The notes below the pieces were generated by a model, which saw only the letters and a list, made by a program, of their open reading frames with translations, was not told the DNA's origin and searched no databases. DNA of 15,845 bases from Methanospirillum hungatei (GTDB taxonomy: Archaea > Halobacteriota > Methanomicrobia > Methanomicrobiales > Methanospirillaceae): the NCBI RefSeq assembly GCF_020216685.1, contig NZ_JAIWNS010000125.1, forward strand, positions 1 through 15,845, written 5' to 3'. Positions 1-7,427 of this stretch are shown piece by piece (positions within the stretch are counted from its first letter, which is position 1; each line of letters begins with the position of its first letter). The translations under genes were made by a program, and so were the position numbers.

Positions 1-912
1 CTTGGGAATTCTCTCAATGCCCTGATGACTCTTCCTTATCTGTACGGGCTTCCCCTGCCAATCCTTGCCAGCTGGAGGGGATATTATCAGGAGAAAATAT
101 CTGCCCAGATCCCGTTTAATGAGAAGATCCCGGATCTTCTGAAATTGTACAACATTCCCTGCACGATCATCCGGGAACCTGAAGATATTGACCGCATCAC
201 CCCGGTCATCAGTGATGCCTGGATCGAAAGCAGACCTCATGTTGCGCTCATCTCCCCAAAGGTCTGGGAAGGAGAGGAGGAACATCCCCCAATGTATCAG
301 GCACCGGTACGGGAACGAACCGTTCATCTCTCCTATCAGGGAACATTTTCAAACCCGGTCATGCAGCGGGCTGATGCAATAAAGGTGCTTGCGTCTATGA
401 TGACCGATGAACTGGTCGTTTCAAATATCGGTGTTCCTTCAAAGGAACTCTACCATGCGAGAGATCATCCTGCCAATTTTTACATGCTCGGCTCATATAC
501 CCAGGCAAGTCCCCTTGGATTTGGGATAGCTCTTGGCACTGACCGGACCGTGGTTGTCCTTGACGGGGACGGAAGCCTTCTTGGAACAGCGGCCCTTCCG
601 GTCATTGCCAGCGAATCCCCGAAAAACCTGATAATCATCGGTCTTGACAACGGGGTGTATGGCAGCACCGGGAACCAGTGCTCTCCTGCACATAGCACGG
701 TCGATCTTGAACTCCTGGCAAAGGCAAGCGGATTTCACAGGACCTGGAAAGTGCATACTCCAGATGAACTGAAACAGGCATATGCACAGGCTCAGGGAGG
801 ATTGTCATTTATTCATGTGATCATCAGACCAGGAAACAGTAAAGCCTCGAATATCCCGCTCTCCCCTACAGAGATAAGAAACCGGTTCTGCTCTGAAGCA
901 GGCCGAAAATAA
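1..912 (+). CDS. comDE: Sulfopyruvate decarboxylase, fused alpha/beta chain (ComDE), 5' end missing
   Basis: Thiamine-diphosphate enzyme that decarboxylates sulfopyruvate to sulfoacetaldehyde in coenzyme M synthesis; cytoplasmic. The reading frame is open from base 1 (LGNSLNALMTLPYLYG), so the true start lies upstream and about 304 codons remain. The first third matches the ComD (alpha) half. From about base 370 on it matches the ComE (beta) half, with SNIGVPSKELY, NFYMLGS and YGSTGNQ. The TPP/metal motif is GDG at 565-573, followed 25 residues later by Asn in LDNGVYGSTGN. In Methanocaldococcus jannaschii ComD and ComE are separate proteins, so this is a fusion. It ends four bases before the convergent chemoreceptor gene. 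A related phosphonopyruvate decarboxylase is the main alternative, but the ComE-like motifs make it unlikely. Confidence 0.93.
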   Translation, partial: LGNSLNALMTLPYLYGLPLPILASWRGYYQEKISAQIPFNEKIPDLLKLYNIPCTIIREPEDIDRITPVISDAWIESRPHVALISPKVWEGEEEHPPMYQAPVRERTVHLSYQGTFSNPVMQRADAIKVLASMMTDELVVSNIGVPSKELYHARDHPANFYMLGSYTQASPLGFGIALGTDRTVVVLDGDGSLLGTAALPVIASESPKNLIIIGLDNGVYGSTGNQCSPAHSTVDLELLAKASGFHRTWKVHTPDELKQAYAQAQGGLSFIHVIIRPGNSKASNIPLSPTEIRNRFCSEAGRK

Positions 913-916
913 AATT

Positions 917-3214
917 TTAAACTGAGAATTTTTCAGTTTCAGTATTCAGGTTTTCTGCAACCTTATGGACCTGTGCTATCTGTTCTGATATCTGGTCTAT
1001 TGCTGCTGCTGCTTCTTCGCTTGCTGCTGCGGATGCGACAGCGTCTTTGGCAGTTCCTGAAACGAGCGTATTTACCTCATGAATGGATGCCGTGATCTCC
1101 TGAACTGCTGCTGCCTGCTGTTCTGCTGCCTTTGCAACATTATCCATCTGGAGACTGACGGTATTTACCGATTCGATGATCTGGTTGAATACCTCAAGTG
1201 TCTCGGTCAGGGCCCTTCCTCCCTCCCTGACGACCATGACACTCTTATCCATGGTATCTGATGCAGCCTGTGTCTTTTTTGTCAGGCCTTCGATCATCTC
1301 TGAAATATTCTCCGCCGACTGCCTGGACTCAAGTGCCAGGGATTTCACTTCGCTTGCCACAACGGCAAATCCCCGTCCAGCCTCGCCTGCCCGTGCTGCT
1401 TCAATTGCTGCGTTTAATGCGAGGAGATTTGTCTGGGATGCGATATCTGAAATGACAAGTGAAATCTTACTTATCTTCCCCATCTCCTCCATGATCTCAT
1501 GGACAAGGCCGGTCACAACATCTGTAGAACTCGTGATCTCCTTCATTCCCTGTTCTGCCTGATGAGCAAGGGCCGATCCCTTCTTGGACAGGGTATTCGT
1601 ATCGGAGGATATCTGGTTTACCTCCCCGGTCCGGGAAGAAACATCAGATACATTGACCGCCAGATCCTCCATCGCCCTCAGAATCTGGGAAAGCCCGTCA
1701 CCACCCTGTTCTGCTTTCATACTCACATTCTGTGCGATCTCTGCAAGAAGTGATGAACCGGATGAGATATCCTTGATACTGGCTGATGCCTGGGCAGTTG
1801 CCTGATTGAGAACGTCTATCTGGCTGGTAATGATTGAAATTGCATCTGAAACATGGTGGCCGACGTCATCAAGGGCCTGCTGAAATGCCTTCCACTCCCC
1901 TGAGTACCTGATACTGGTATTCATCCGTCTGGTAAAGTCATACCCGGCATAACCTTTTGAGACCTCCATCGCCTCATGAACCGGGATTACGACTGAGTCA
2001 AGGGTTTTATTGATGCCTTCGATGATGGTTCTGAAATCACCTTTATGCTTTGACGGATCTGCCCGGACCATCAGTTTTCCTTCAGATCCTGACGTCACCA
2101 GCATATCAACATCAGCGATAACACTCCTGATATTATCCCGCATTCTTACAAGGGGACCATGTATCTGGTCTTTATCTGAAGCCTGCATAATCTCTGCGGT
2201 CATATCCCCGTCCGATATCCTGGTCACATAGATGATCAGACCATTCAGCCAATCATGCACTGCATTGATGCCATCCCGTATCTTGGCATGGTCACCGACG
2301 CATTCAATCTCCACCCGCTCACTGAGATCTCCTTTTCGTATCTTCTGAAGAATTCGGTTACCGGCACGGATGGGGGTGAGAATAGCATCAAGCATCTCAT
2401 TTATCCCTCTGATGGTGGCTGCATACTCACCGGAAAAGAGATCCGGATTTCCCCGGTTTGCAAGATCTCCACGCTTTGCGGCATCGACCATCCGGGATAT
2501 CTCTTCGTGGACTTTCCTGGTGATATCTGCAACCCCGTTGACCGCATTCCGTATCTTTTCATGCTCGCCGGAGTACACCTGCTCAATTCCCCCTGACATA
2601 TCACCCCTGGCAATCTTTTGAAGAACCTTATTCATATCCCTGAACGGATGGAGGATACCGTCCAGCATGGCATTAATACCGGTGATGAGTTTATACATAT
2701 CACCCTGATATCCCTCTGAAGAAAGCCGTGCCCTGAGGTTTCCTTTCTTCATCTCCTCTGCAAGTCCGAGAATATCTTTAATTGCGTGATGTTCAGCGGT
2801 ATTATCAACAATGGTGAGGATGAGGGAAGAAGAACCGGATGCTTCAGACTGGCGGACGGTTACCTTTGCGGATATTTCTGACTTATCAAACCGGGTAAAA
2901 ACCCATTCAAACCGTGTGTTCTTCCCTTTCTGAACCGATTGCAGTAGGTTTTGAATAACGACGGCAGATGATGATCCGTCAGGCTGGGAGGTTGGAGAGA
3001 GATCTGAGAGATACTTACCGGTGAGTTCTTCAGATTGGCGCGCTTTAAACAGGCGAACTGCCGCTGCATTTCCAAAAATGATCCGGTTCTCTGCCATTAC
3101 CAGGAGAGCAGTCGGGATATCGTTCAGAATCAGCTGACAATCCTGATTCTGATACCCGGACAGAGAGGTATTCAGATGTGATGAATCCGCCATATTAATC
3201 AGTTCTTCCCCCAT
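917..3214 (-). CDS. Soluble methyl-accepting chemotaxis protein with PAS and poly-HAMP array
   Basis: Chemoreceptor expected to control CheA/CheW and thus archaellum-driven taxis. I see no signal peptide or membrane helix in its 765 residues, so it should be cytoplasmic. Order: PAS-like domain (about 28-140, ending [10 protein letters not shown]); a chain of seven HAMP-like units (about 150-450) marked by GNL, GDM, GDL, GDL, GDM, GKL and YDF at a period of 41-46 residues; then a long signalling coiled coil. The signalling tip at about 588-637 carries the family hallmark [20 protein letters not shown] and [11 protein letters not shown]. The C-terminus (EKFSV) has no CheR-tethering pentapeptide. 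An alternative ATG at 3193 (MADSSHLN), seven codons in, has a GGGGGA upstream but at long spacing; the start is unsettled. It lies downstream of the SOD gene on the same strand, 54 bases away. Confidence 0.92.
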   Translation of the reverse strand: MGEELINMADSSHLNTSLSGYQNQDCQLILNDIPTALLVMAENRIIFGNAAAVRLFKARQSEELTGKYLSDLSPTSQPDGSSSAVVIQNLLQSVQKGKNTRFEWVFTRFDKSEISAKVTVRQSEASGSSSLILTIVDNTAEHHAIKDILGLAEEMKKGNLRARLSSEGYQGDMYKLITGINAMLDGILHPFRDMNKVLQKIARGDMSGGIEQVYSGEHEKIRNAVNGVADITRKVHEEISRMVDAAKRGDLANRGNPDLFSGEYAATIRGINEMLDAILTPIRAGNRILQKIRKGDLSERVEIECVGDHAKIRDGINAVHDWLNGLIIYVTRISDGDMTAEIMQASDKDQIHGPLVRMRDNIRSVIADVDMLVTSGSEGKLMVRADPSKHKGDFRTIIEGINKTLDSVVIPVHEAMEVSKGYAGYDFTRRMNTSIRYSGEWKAFQQALDDVGHHVSDAISIITSQIDVLNQATAQASASIKDISSGSSLLAEIAQNVSMKAEQGGDGLSQILRAMEDLAVNVSDVSSRTGEVNQISSDTNTLSKKGSALAHQAEQGMKEITSSTDVVTGLVHEIMEEMGKISKISLVISDIASQTNLLALNAAIEAARAGEAGRGFAVVASEVKSLALESRQSAENISEMIEGLTKKTQAASDTMDKSVMVVREGGRALTETLEVFNQIIESVNTVSLQMDNVAKAAEQQAAAVQEITASIHEVNTLVSGTAKDAVASAAASEEAAAAIDQISEQIAQVHKVAENLNTETEKFSV

Positions 3215-3268
3215 TTCAGAAATAGTATGGTTAAATTGACGGATAACAAGAAAAAGGTAATGAAATGA

Positions 3269-3889
3269 TCAGCTTTTCAGGGCTGCTTCAAGCCTCTGGT
3301 TTACCATGTCCCATCTGACGATATTCCAGAAGTTCTCAATAAACTTTGCCCGGTCATTCATATAATCAAGGTAATATGCATGCTCCCAGACATCAAGGAC
3401 CATCAGAATTCGAAAACCGGGATATACATGAACATTATGCTTCTCCACCTGCATGAGAAGCAGCCGCTGTGTTCCAAGGCATACTGAAAGCACAGCCCAT
3501 CCTGATCCCTCTACCGAAGAAGCTATCTGGGTGAATTCCTTTTTGAACCGGTCAAGGGATCCAAAATCCCGGTTTATCCAGTCTGCCAGGGTTCCGGACG
3601 GAACACCGCCTCCTCCCTTTCCAGCCGGAGCCAGGTTTTCCCAGAACAGGGTGTGAAGCCGGTGTCCGCCGATATGAAATGAGAGTTCTTTAAGCAGGGC
3701 TTTTTGATCCAGATCTGCACCTTCACTTCGTGCTTTCTCCAGCTTTTCAAAGATAGCATTTGCACCGGTGACATAGGCCTGGTGATGCTTCTGGTGATGC
3801 AGGGTCAGTTGTTTCTCCGTGATAAATGGTGCGAGGGCGCCATACTCAAAGGAAAGAGCTGGTAATGTATACTTTTTTGAATCGTCCAT
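3269..3889 (-). CDS. sod: Superoxide dismutase, Fe/Mn family
   Basis: Dismutates superoxide to oxygen and hydrogen peroxide in the cytoplasm. The 206-residue product has the usual family length. Metal ligands are visible: His31 (in [13 protein letters not shown]), His79 (in [10 protein letters not shown]), and Asp166 and His170 in [11 protein letters not shown]. The GSGWAVL signature is also present. I chose the ATG at 3889 because AGGAGG lies 6 bases upstream and the protein then begins [19 protein letters not shown] as expected; the frame is open further upstream, but that part is not SOD-like. Metal choice (Fe, Mn or either) cannot be decided by eye. The gene is divergent from the cupin-deaminase gene, about 100 bases between starts, and upstream of the chemoreceptor gene. 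A dismutase fits an anaerobe that meets occasional oxygen. Confidence 0.96.
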   Translation of the reverse strand: MDDSKKYTLPALSFEYGALAPFITEKQLTLHHQKHHQAYVTGANAIFEKLEKARSEGADLDQKALLKELSFHIGGHRLHTLFWENLAPAGKGGGGVPSGTLADWINRDFGSLDRFKKEFTQIASSVEGSGWAVLSVCLGTQRLLLMQVEKHNVHVYPGFRILMVLDVWEHAYYLDYMNDRAKFIENFWNIVRWDMVNQRLEAALKS

Positions 3890-3895
3890 GACCTT

Positions 3896-3901
3896 CCTCC
3901 T
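3896..3901 (-). promoter_or_regulatory. Strong ribosome binding site of the SOD gene
   Basis: On the minus strand the bases read AGGAGG, six bases before the ATG at 3889. This is one of the strongest Shine-Dalgarno matches in the window and settles the SOD start against the longer open frame. Confidence 0.85.
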
Positions 3902-3990
3902 GTTTGTGGAATGGTCTGCACCAGTACTTAAGTTCATCGGATCGTATCTCGCACGGCAGGGCATACATGCTTTCTCCGCACATATCATGT

Positions 3991-4815
3991 ATGGATATCT
4001 ATGATGTCAGAATTCCCCATATGAGGGTTGCAGATAACTGCCTCCTTGCAGAGCTCTTTCATCCGCTCAGAATTGGAAAGGACATCCAGTGCCGGTACAG
4101 TATAGCCCATGCACAGGTTCCGGTTGGTGTCACAACCCTTCCCCACCGGCTTATCAGATCTTCAGAAGTATACTACATCCTTTCCGGGACCGGAATAATG
4201 CATATCGGGGATGAGCAGATGGAGATAGGTGAGGGGCAACTGGCGTACATTCCCCCTGGAAAGACCCAGTGGATTGAGAACACCGGCATGCGGGACCTCA
4301 TCTTTCTCGCGATCTGTGATCCGCTCTGGAGAGAAGAGGATGAAGTAGTTGGTGAGACTCTCCCCACAGCCCCGGTTTTGGATGATCCCTTTATGGAGGC
4401 AGCAATTCAGGAAGCAGAGAAAGGGAGAGAAGAAGGAGGTATTCCCATCGGTTCGGTCCTGGTGCGGGATGGTGTCATCATCGGAAGAGGTCATAACCGG
4501 CGGGTGCAGAACAATGATCCGATGGTTCATGCAGAGATCGACTGTCTGCAGAATGCCGGGCGGATCGGTTCATACCAGGATTGTACCCTCTATTCAACTC
4601 TGATGCCCTGTTTCCTCTGTGCCGGGGCTGTTGTACAGTTTCACATCCCCCGGGTCATTGTGGGCGAATCACGGACCTTCTCCGGTGCACGGGAGTTTAT
4701 GGAAGCCCATGGGGTGACGGTCATTGATTATGACCTGAATCGGTGCCGGCTGATGATGGAGTCCTTTATTCGTGAAAACCCTGAACTCTGGAATGAGGAT
4801 ATCGGGGTGGTTTGA
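3991..4815 (+). CDS. Cupin domain fused to yeast-type cytosine deaminase
   Basis: Predicted zinc hydrolase that deaminates cytosine or a similar base, with an N-terminal small-molecule-binding cupin. Residues 1-115 form a cupin ([19 protein letters not shown], then [13 protein letters not shown]). Its metal site looks degraded: the first motif has His52-Arg-Leu instead of HxH, and the second has Gln93 where His is usual. Residues 134-274 resemble yeast Fcy1 closely: [18 protein letters not shown], His180-Ala-Glu182, Pro-Cys207-x2-Cys210, and the C-terminal WNEDIG. The Asn in GHN and the Asp in EDIG match the Fcy1 cytosine contacts, so cytosine is the favoured substrate. The frame runs through both parts with no stop and no ribosome site before the deaminase half. 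The ATG at 3991 gives a typical cupin N-terminus (MDIYDV). No clear ribosome site is seen, so the mRNA may be leaderless. Confidence 0.85.
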   Translation: MDIYDVRIPHMRVADNCLLAELFHPLRIGKDIQCRYSIAHAQVPVGVTTLPHRLIRSSEVYYILSGTGIMHIGDEQMEIGEGQLAYIPPGKTQWIENTGMRDLIFLAICDPLWREEDEVVGETLPTAPVLDDPFMEAAIQEAEKGREEGGIPIGSVLVRDGVIIGRGHNRRVQNNDPMVHAEIDCLQNAGRIGSYQDCTLYSTLMPCFLCAGAVVQFHIPRVIVGESRTFSGAREFMEAHGVTVIDYDLNRCRLMMESFIRENPELWNEDIGVV

Positions 4816-4874
4816 CCCGCTGGGAAGTTTAATTCGATGCTTTCATATTACCTATCTGGTAACGTACTATTACC

Positions 4875-5081
4875 ATGGCCGGGAAGATCAAAAAGCTCAT
4901 AGACTCCCTGATAGAGCAGAGATCTCAGGGGAATGCGTCAATCGCCACCACTACGCGGACCAAACTTCTATTAAAGGGCATTGATGTGAAAAAGTATACA
5001 GAACAGTCAGATGATGATCCAGCCGTCATCAACACCATCATCCAGGTTGCAAATGAAATGGGACTCAATTTAAAGGTATAA
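4875..5081 (+). CDS. Small 68-residue protein upstream of FIST gene
   Basis: I do not recognise a family. The product (MAGKIKKLIDSLIEQRSQGN...) looks mostly helical, with a basic N-terminal helix, a central TRTKLLLKGIDVKKY segment and a C-terminal helix (AVINTIIQVANEMG). There is no membrane segment, cysteine or signal peptide. Its stop codon ends two bases before the ATG of the FIST gene, so the two are almost certainly co-transcribed and may work together. Translation may be leaderless: an AT-rich box (TTCATATTA, about 4842-4850) lies about 28 bases before the ATG. An imperfect palindrome GGTAA-CGTACTA-TTACC ends at the start codon. Real-gene status rests on tight coupling, the plausible promoter and an ordinary amino-acid mix. 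Confidence 0.7.
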   Translation: MAGKIKKLIDSLIEQRSQGNASIATTTRTKLLLKGIDVKKYTEQSDDDPAVINTIIQVANEMGLNLKV

Positions 5082-5083
5082 CT

Positions 5084-6187
5084 ATGTCAGTACAAGTCGC
5101 ACACTCACAACATCCGGATCCTTATGCCGCTGCCGATGAACTCCGAACAACTCTGGGAGAGTTAAAGCCGGTTCTGGTTCTGTTCTTTGCTTCCTCCTCC
5201 TATGGCCCGGACGGGATAAGCGCAGCAATGAAGAATGCCTTCCCCGACTCCACCGTCATTGGCTGCTCAACAGCAGGTGAGATCATCTCCGGTTCTATGC
5301 TGAATAATTCTGTCGTTGCCATGGCAATGGATACAGACACGATACAGAATGTACATGCTGATACGATCTCGCTGAAATCACCGGACTTTGCCGATGATAC
5401 CCTCTCCCGTCTTGCTGAAGCAGCTGGTTCTACCCCGATATCCCTTGACCCTACACGGTACGTAGGACTTATCCTCTTTGACGGCCTTTCAGGGGCAGAG
5501 GAGTCAATCATGGAACGGATAGGGGACCTTACCAATATCCAGGTAATTGGAGGTTCTGCCGGGGATGATCTCGCCTTCTCCGCCACCTATGTCTACCTGA
5601 ATGGGAAGGCATATACAAATACTGCCGTGTTTGCACTCATTGAGCCGAAAAAGAAGTTTGATATCATAAAAACCCAGTCTTTCTGCTCACTCGGGAAGAA
5701 ACTGACTCCGACAAAGGTGGATGCTGCATCACGGAAGGTGATTGAGTTTAATGGAAAGCCAGCTGCTGTCGCATATGCTGAAGCAATCGGTGTGCCTTAC
5801 TCTGATGCAGCGTCGCATTTCATGAAGAACCCGGTTGGCCTGATGGCCGACGATGAACCCTTTGTCCGCAGTCCCCAGCGGGTAGAAGGAGATGCCATAT
5901 ACTTTTACTGCCAGGTCAGGGAAGGGGTGGATCTGGATCTCCTCTCTTCAACTGACATCATCGCTGATACACAGAAGATGCTTGAAGAGAAGAACAAGGA
6001 AACTCCCATAGAGGCTCTTATTAATTTTAACTGTATCCTTCGGACATTACAACTAAAGCAGGAAGGAAAAGACGCCGCATATGGGAAAATCTTTTCAAAT
6101 ATCCCGACTATCGGGTTTTCAACCTATGGAGAAGAGTATATCGGTCATATTAACCAGACTGCTACGATGCTCGCATTTCTCAAATAA
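5084..6187 (+). CDS. FIST domain sensor protein (FIST_N plus FIST_C)
   Basis: Stand-alone FIST protein of 367 residues. FIST domains are proposed small-ligand (possibly amino-acid) sensing modules in signal transduction. The N-terminal part has FFASSSYGPDGI, VIGCSTAGEI and IGGSAGDDL, which are the usual FIST_N blocks. The C-terminal part has NPVGLMADDEPFVRSP, FNCILRTLQL and the closing GFSTYGEEYIGHINQTATML typical of FIST_C. There is no membrane segment and no attached kinase, cyclase or receptor domain, so a partner is needed for output. Candidates are the 68-residue protein just upstream or the kinases and chemoreceptor in this window (inference). AAAGGT six bases before the ATG is a usable ribosome site. 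The gene ends three bases from the convergent secreted-protein gene. Confidence 0.9.
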   Translation: MSVQVAHSQHPDPYAAADELRTTLGELKPVLVLFFASSSYGPDGISAAMKNAFPDSTVIGCSTAGEIISGSMLNNSVVAMAMDTDTIQNVHADTISLKSPDFADDTLSRLAEAAGSTPISLDPTRYVGLILFDGLSGAEESIMERIGDLTNIQVIGGSAGDDLAFSATYVYLNGKAYTNTAVFALIEPKKKFDIIKTQSFCSLGKKLTPTKVDAASRKVIEFNGKPAAVAYAEAIGVPYSDAASHFMKNPVGLMADDEPFVRSPQRVEGDAIYFYCQVREGVDLDLLSSTDIIADTQKMLEEKNKETPIEALINFNCILRTLQLKQEGKDAAYGKIFSNIPTIGFSTYGEEYIGHINQTATMLAFLK

Positions 6188-6206
6188 AAATTATTTTTTT
6201 GCCTTT
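6188..6206. terminator. T-rich terminator between convergent genes
   Basis: AAAAATTATTTTTTT lies directly across the stop codons of the FIST gene (plus) and the secreted-protein gene (minus). The plus strand has a run of seven T and the minus strand has TAATTTTTATTT. Archaeal termination favours such T-rich stretches, so it may serve both directions. Confidence 0.5.
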
Positions 6207-6607
6207 ACCACATCAGATACTGATGCAGCATACGGGTACAGTCCTTTGAACCGTACCTGAAGATCCTCCGGGGGAGATGCAGCCGGTCTGAAGAACATAT
6301 AGGATCCATCACGTTCGGTTCTGGTAACTTTCAGGTACTGGAATTTTCCTGGTGTTGCACCCGCAGCGGTTGATTCAAGTATTATCCATTTATTCCCGAG
6401 AGGTTCTCCGGTGCTTGAGATGAGTGTGCCGGTAATGTAAAATGGTTGTCCGATCTGTGGTTTTGCAGGGTCAAGGGCAATTGAGATGATGGTCGGTATC
6501 CGTTCTTCCTGCGGGACAGCACTGACCCCGGTTATCATCAAAAGCAGACAGATCCCACATATTATGCCAAGTGCCCATCTCATCTGTGGACGATGATTTG
6601 TCTTCAT
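6191..6607 (-). CDS. Small secreted protein with Ig/transthyretin-like beta domain
   Basis: Predicted exported protein of 138 residues. From the ATG at 6607 the N-terminus is MKTNHRPQMR, then a hydrophobic core (WALGIICGICLLLMITGVSA) with a likely signal-peptidase site after VSA. The mature part (PTIISIALDPAKPQIGQPFYITGTL, GEPLGNKWIILE, TERDGSYMFF) has the alternating pattern and GxPL / DGSY turns of carboxypeptidase-regulatory or bacterial Ig-like beta sandwiches found in archaeal surface proteins. There is no C-terminal anchor, catalytic residue or cysteine. Upstream in-frame ATG codons at 6613 and 6634 are possible starts; the one used gives the best signal peptide. It diverges from the transporter gene and shares its promoter region. 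Function unknown; a surface or envelope role is inference. Confidence 0.75.
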   Translation of the reverse strand: MKTNHRPQMRWALGIICGICLLLMITGVSAVPQEERIPTIISIALDPAKPQIGQPFYITGTLISSTGEPLGNKWIILESTAAGATPGKFQYLKVTRTERDGSYMFFRPAASPPEDLQVRFKGLYPYAASVSDVVKAKK

Positions 6608-6663
6608 GCACATTGATATATCCCATGAGGTCATCAGGTTGCCTGTTTCCAGGGGATAACGGG

Positions 6664-6707
6664 GTGGTTCATCCCTCTCTTTAATTATCAGTGGAGTGGT
6701 TCAACCA
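6664..6707. promoter_or_regulatory. Divergent promoter with repeated GTGGTTCA operator-like sites
   Basis: GTGGTTCA occurs at 6664-6671 and again at 6696-6703, exactly 32 bases (about three helical turns) apart. The second copy is part of a perfect dyad, TGGTTCAACCA (6697-6707). Between them sits an AT-rich box, CTTTAATTATC (about 6679-6689), a TATA-like element readable on both strands. The arrangement suggests a repressor or activator bound either side of the TATA box, controlling the transporter gene (plus) and perhaps the secreted-protein gene (minus). Confidence 0.5.
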
Positions 6708-6793
6708 ATAACATTTAGATGATCATCTGGTGCATATATCATGAGGTTCTGCACCGGAAAGTAGATGAATCCACTACCGGTCAGAAGGATAGT

Positions 6794-7384
6794 ATGGAAC
6801 ATATTGATGAAAAGAGTAGAAATAACATTTTTCTGGTAGATGATACGGCGAATCCGGCACCGCTTGGTCTGTGTGCATTTGGGATGACAACGATCCTATT
6901 AAGTCTTCATAATGCCGGTATTACGGCCATCGGAAGCCCCATTCTTTCTATGGCACTGTTCTATGGAGGTATCGCACAGGTTATTGCCGGAATTCTTGAA
7001 TGGAAAAAGAATAATACCTTTGGTATGGTCACATTCGGGAGTTTCGGCTTCTTCTGGATATCATTCGCCTTTATCCTTCTGCTCCCCAAGATAGGGCTGA
7101 CTGGTGCACCTACAAACCCCGAACTGGCAGCATTTCTTGGTGTCTGGGGATTGTTTGCTTTTGGATTATTTGTCTGTTCATTCAGGATGCACCGGGTGCT
7201 GCAGGTGACTTTGTTCTTCGTGGTCGTATTAGTGGCCCTTCTGGTCGCCGGTGAGTTGACCGGAATCTCGATGCTGGGCACGCTTGGTGGGGGAGCAGGA
7301 CTTATTGCCGGTCTTCTTGCCCTCTACATCGGAATGGGGCAGGTTATCAATGAAGTATACGGGAAAAAGATCTTCCCGGTTTAA
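6794..7384 (+). CDS. GPR1/FUN34/YaaH (SatP) family acetate/succinate-type transporter
   Basis: Integral membrane carrier or channel for acetate and related monocarboxylates; 196 residues, the normal family length. The family signature NPAPLGL is followed by six hydrophobic helices (for example GMTTILLSLHNAGI, ALFYGGIAQVIAGILEW, FGFFWISFAFILLL, LGVWGLFAFGLFVCSF, VTLFFVVVLVALLVAG, GAGLIAGLLALYIGMG) and the usual C-terminal GQVINEVYGKKIFP. The ATG at 6794 is preferred because AAGGAT sits just before it and the protein then begins just ahead of the conserved part. An in-frame ATG at 6719 would add 25 residues that do not look like the family. Acetate uptake suits Methanomicrobiales, many of which need acetate as a carbon source (known for the group; substrate here inferred). 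Confidence 0.9.
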   Translation: MEHIDEKSRNNIFLVDDTANPAPLGLCAFGMTTILLSLHNAGITAIGSPILSMALFYGGIAQVIAGILEWKKNNTFGMVTFGSFGFFWISFAFILLLPKIGLTGAPTNPELAAFLGVWGLFAFGLFVCSFRMHRVLQVTLFFVVVLVALLVAGELTGISMLGTLGGGAGLIAGLLALYIGMGQVINEVYGKKIFPV

Positions 7385-7393
7385 TCATACAAC

Positions 7394-7424
7394 TTTTTTA
7401 TTTTCCCCACCGGGACGGAAAAAA
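7394..7424. terminator. Bidirectional terminator between transporter and cofH
   Basis: After the transporter stop the plus strand has TTTTTTATTTT (7394-7404). A TTTTCC (7401-7406) / GGAAAA (7417-7422) inverted repeat follows, and on the minus strand the reverse reads as a T run (CTTTTTTCC) just after the cofH stop. It probably ends transcription of both convergent genes. Confidence 0.55.
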
Positions 7425-7427
7425 GAT

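Noticed and set aside
1176..1562. Plus-strand open frame opposite the chemoreceptor signalling tip
   Set aside because: It mirrors a strongly conserved coding region on the other strand; alanine- and serine-rich shadow with no start signal.
4340..4400. Possible separate start for the deaminase half
   Set aside because: The ATG at 4393 has no ribosome site, and the frame from the cupin runs through without a stop, so one fused chain is simpler.
5200..5586. Long antisense frame opposite the FIST gene
   Set aside because: It lies entirely inside a clear FIST gene, has serine/arginine-rich low-quality composition and no recognisable motif.
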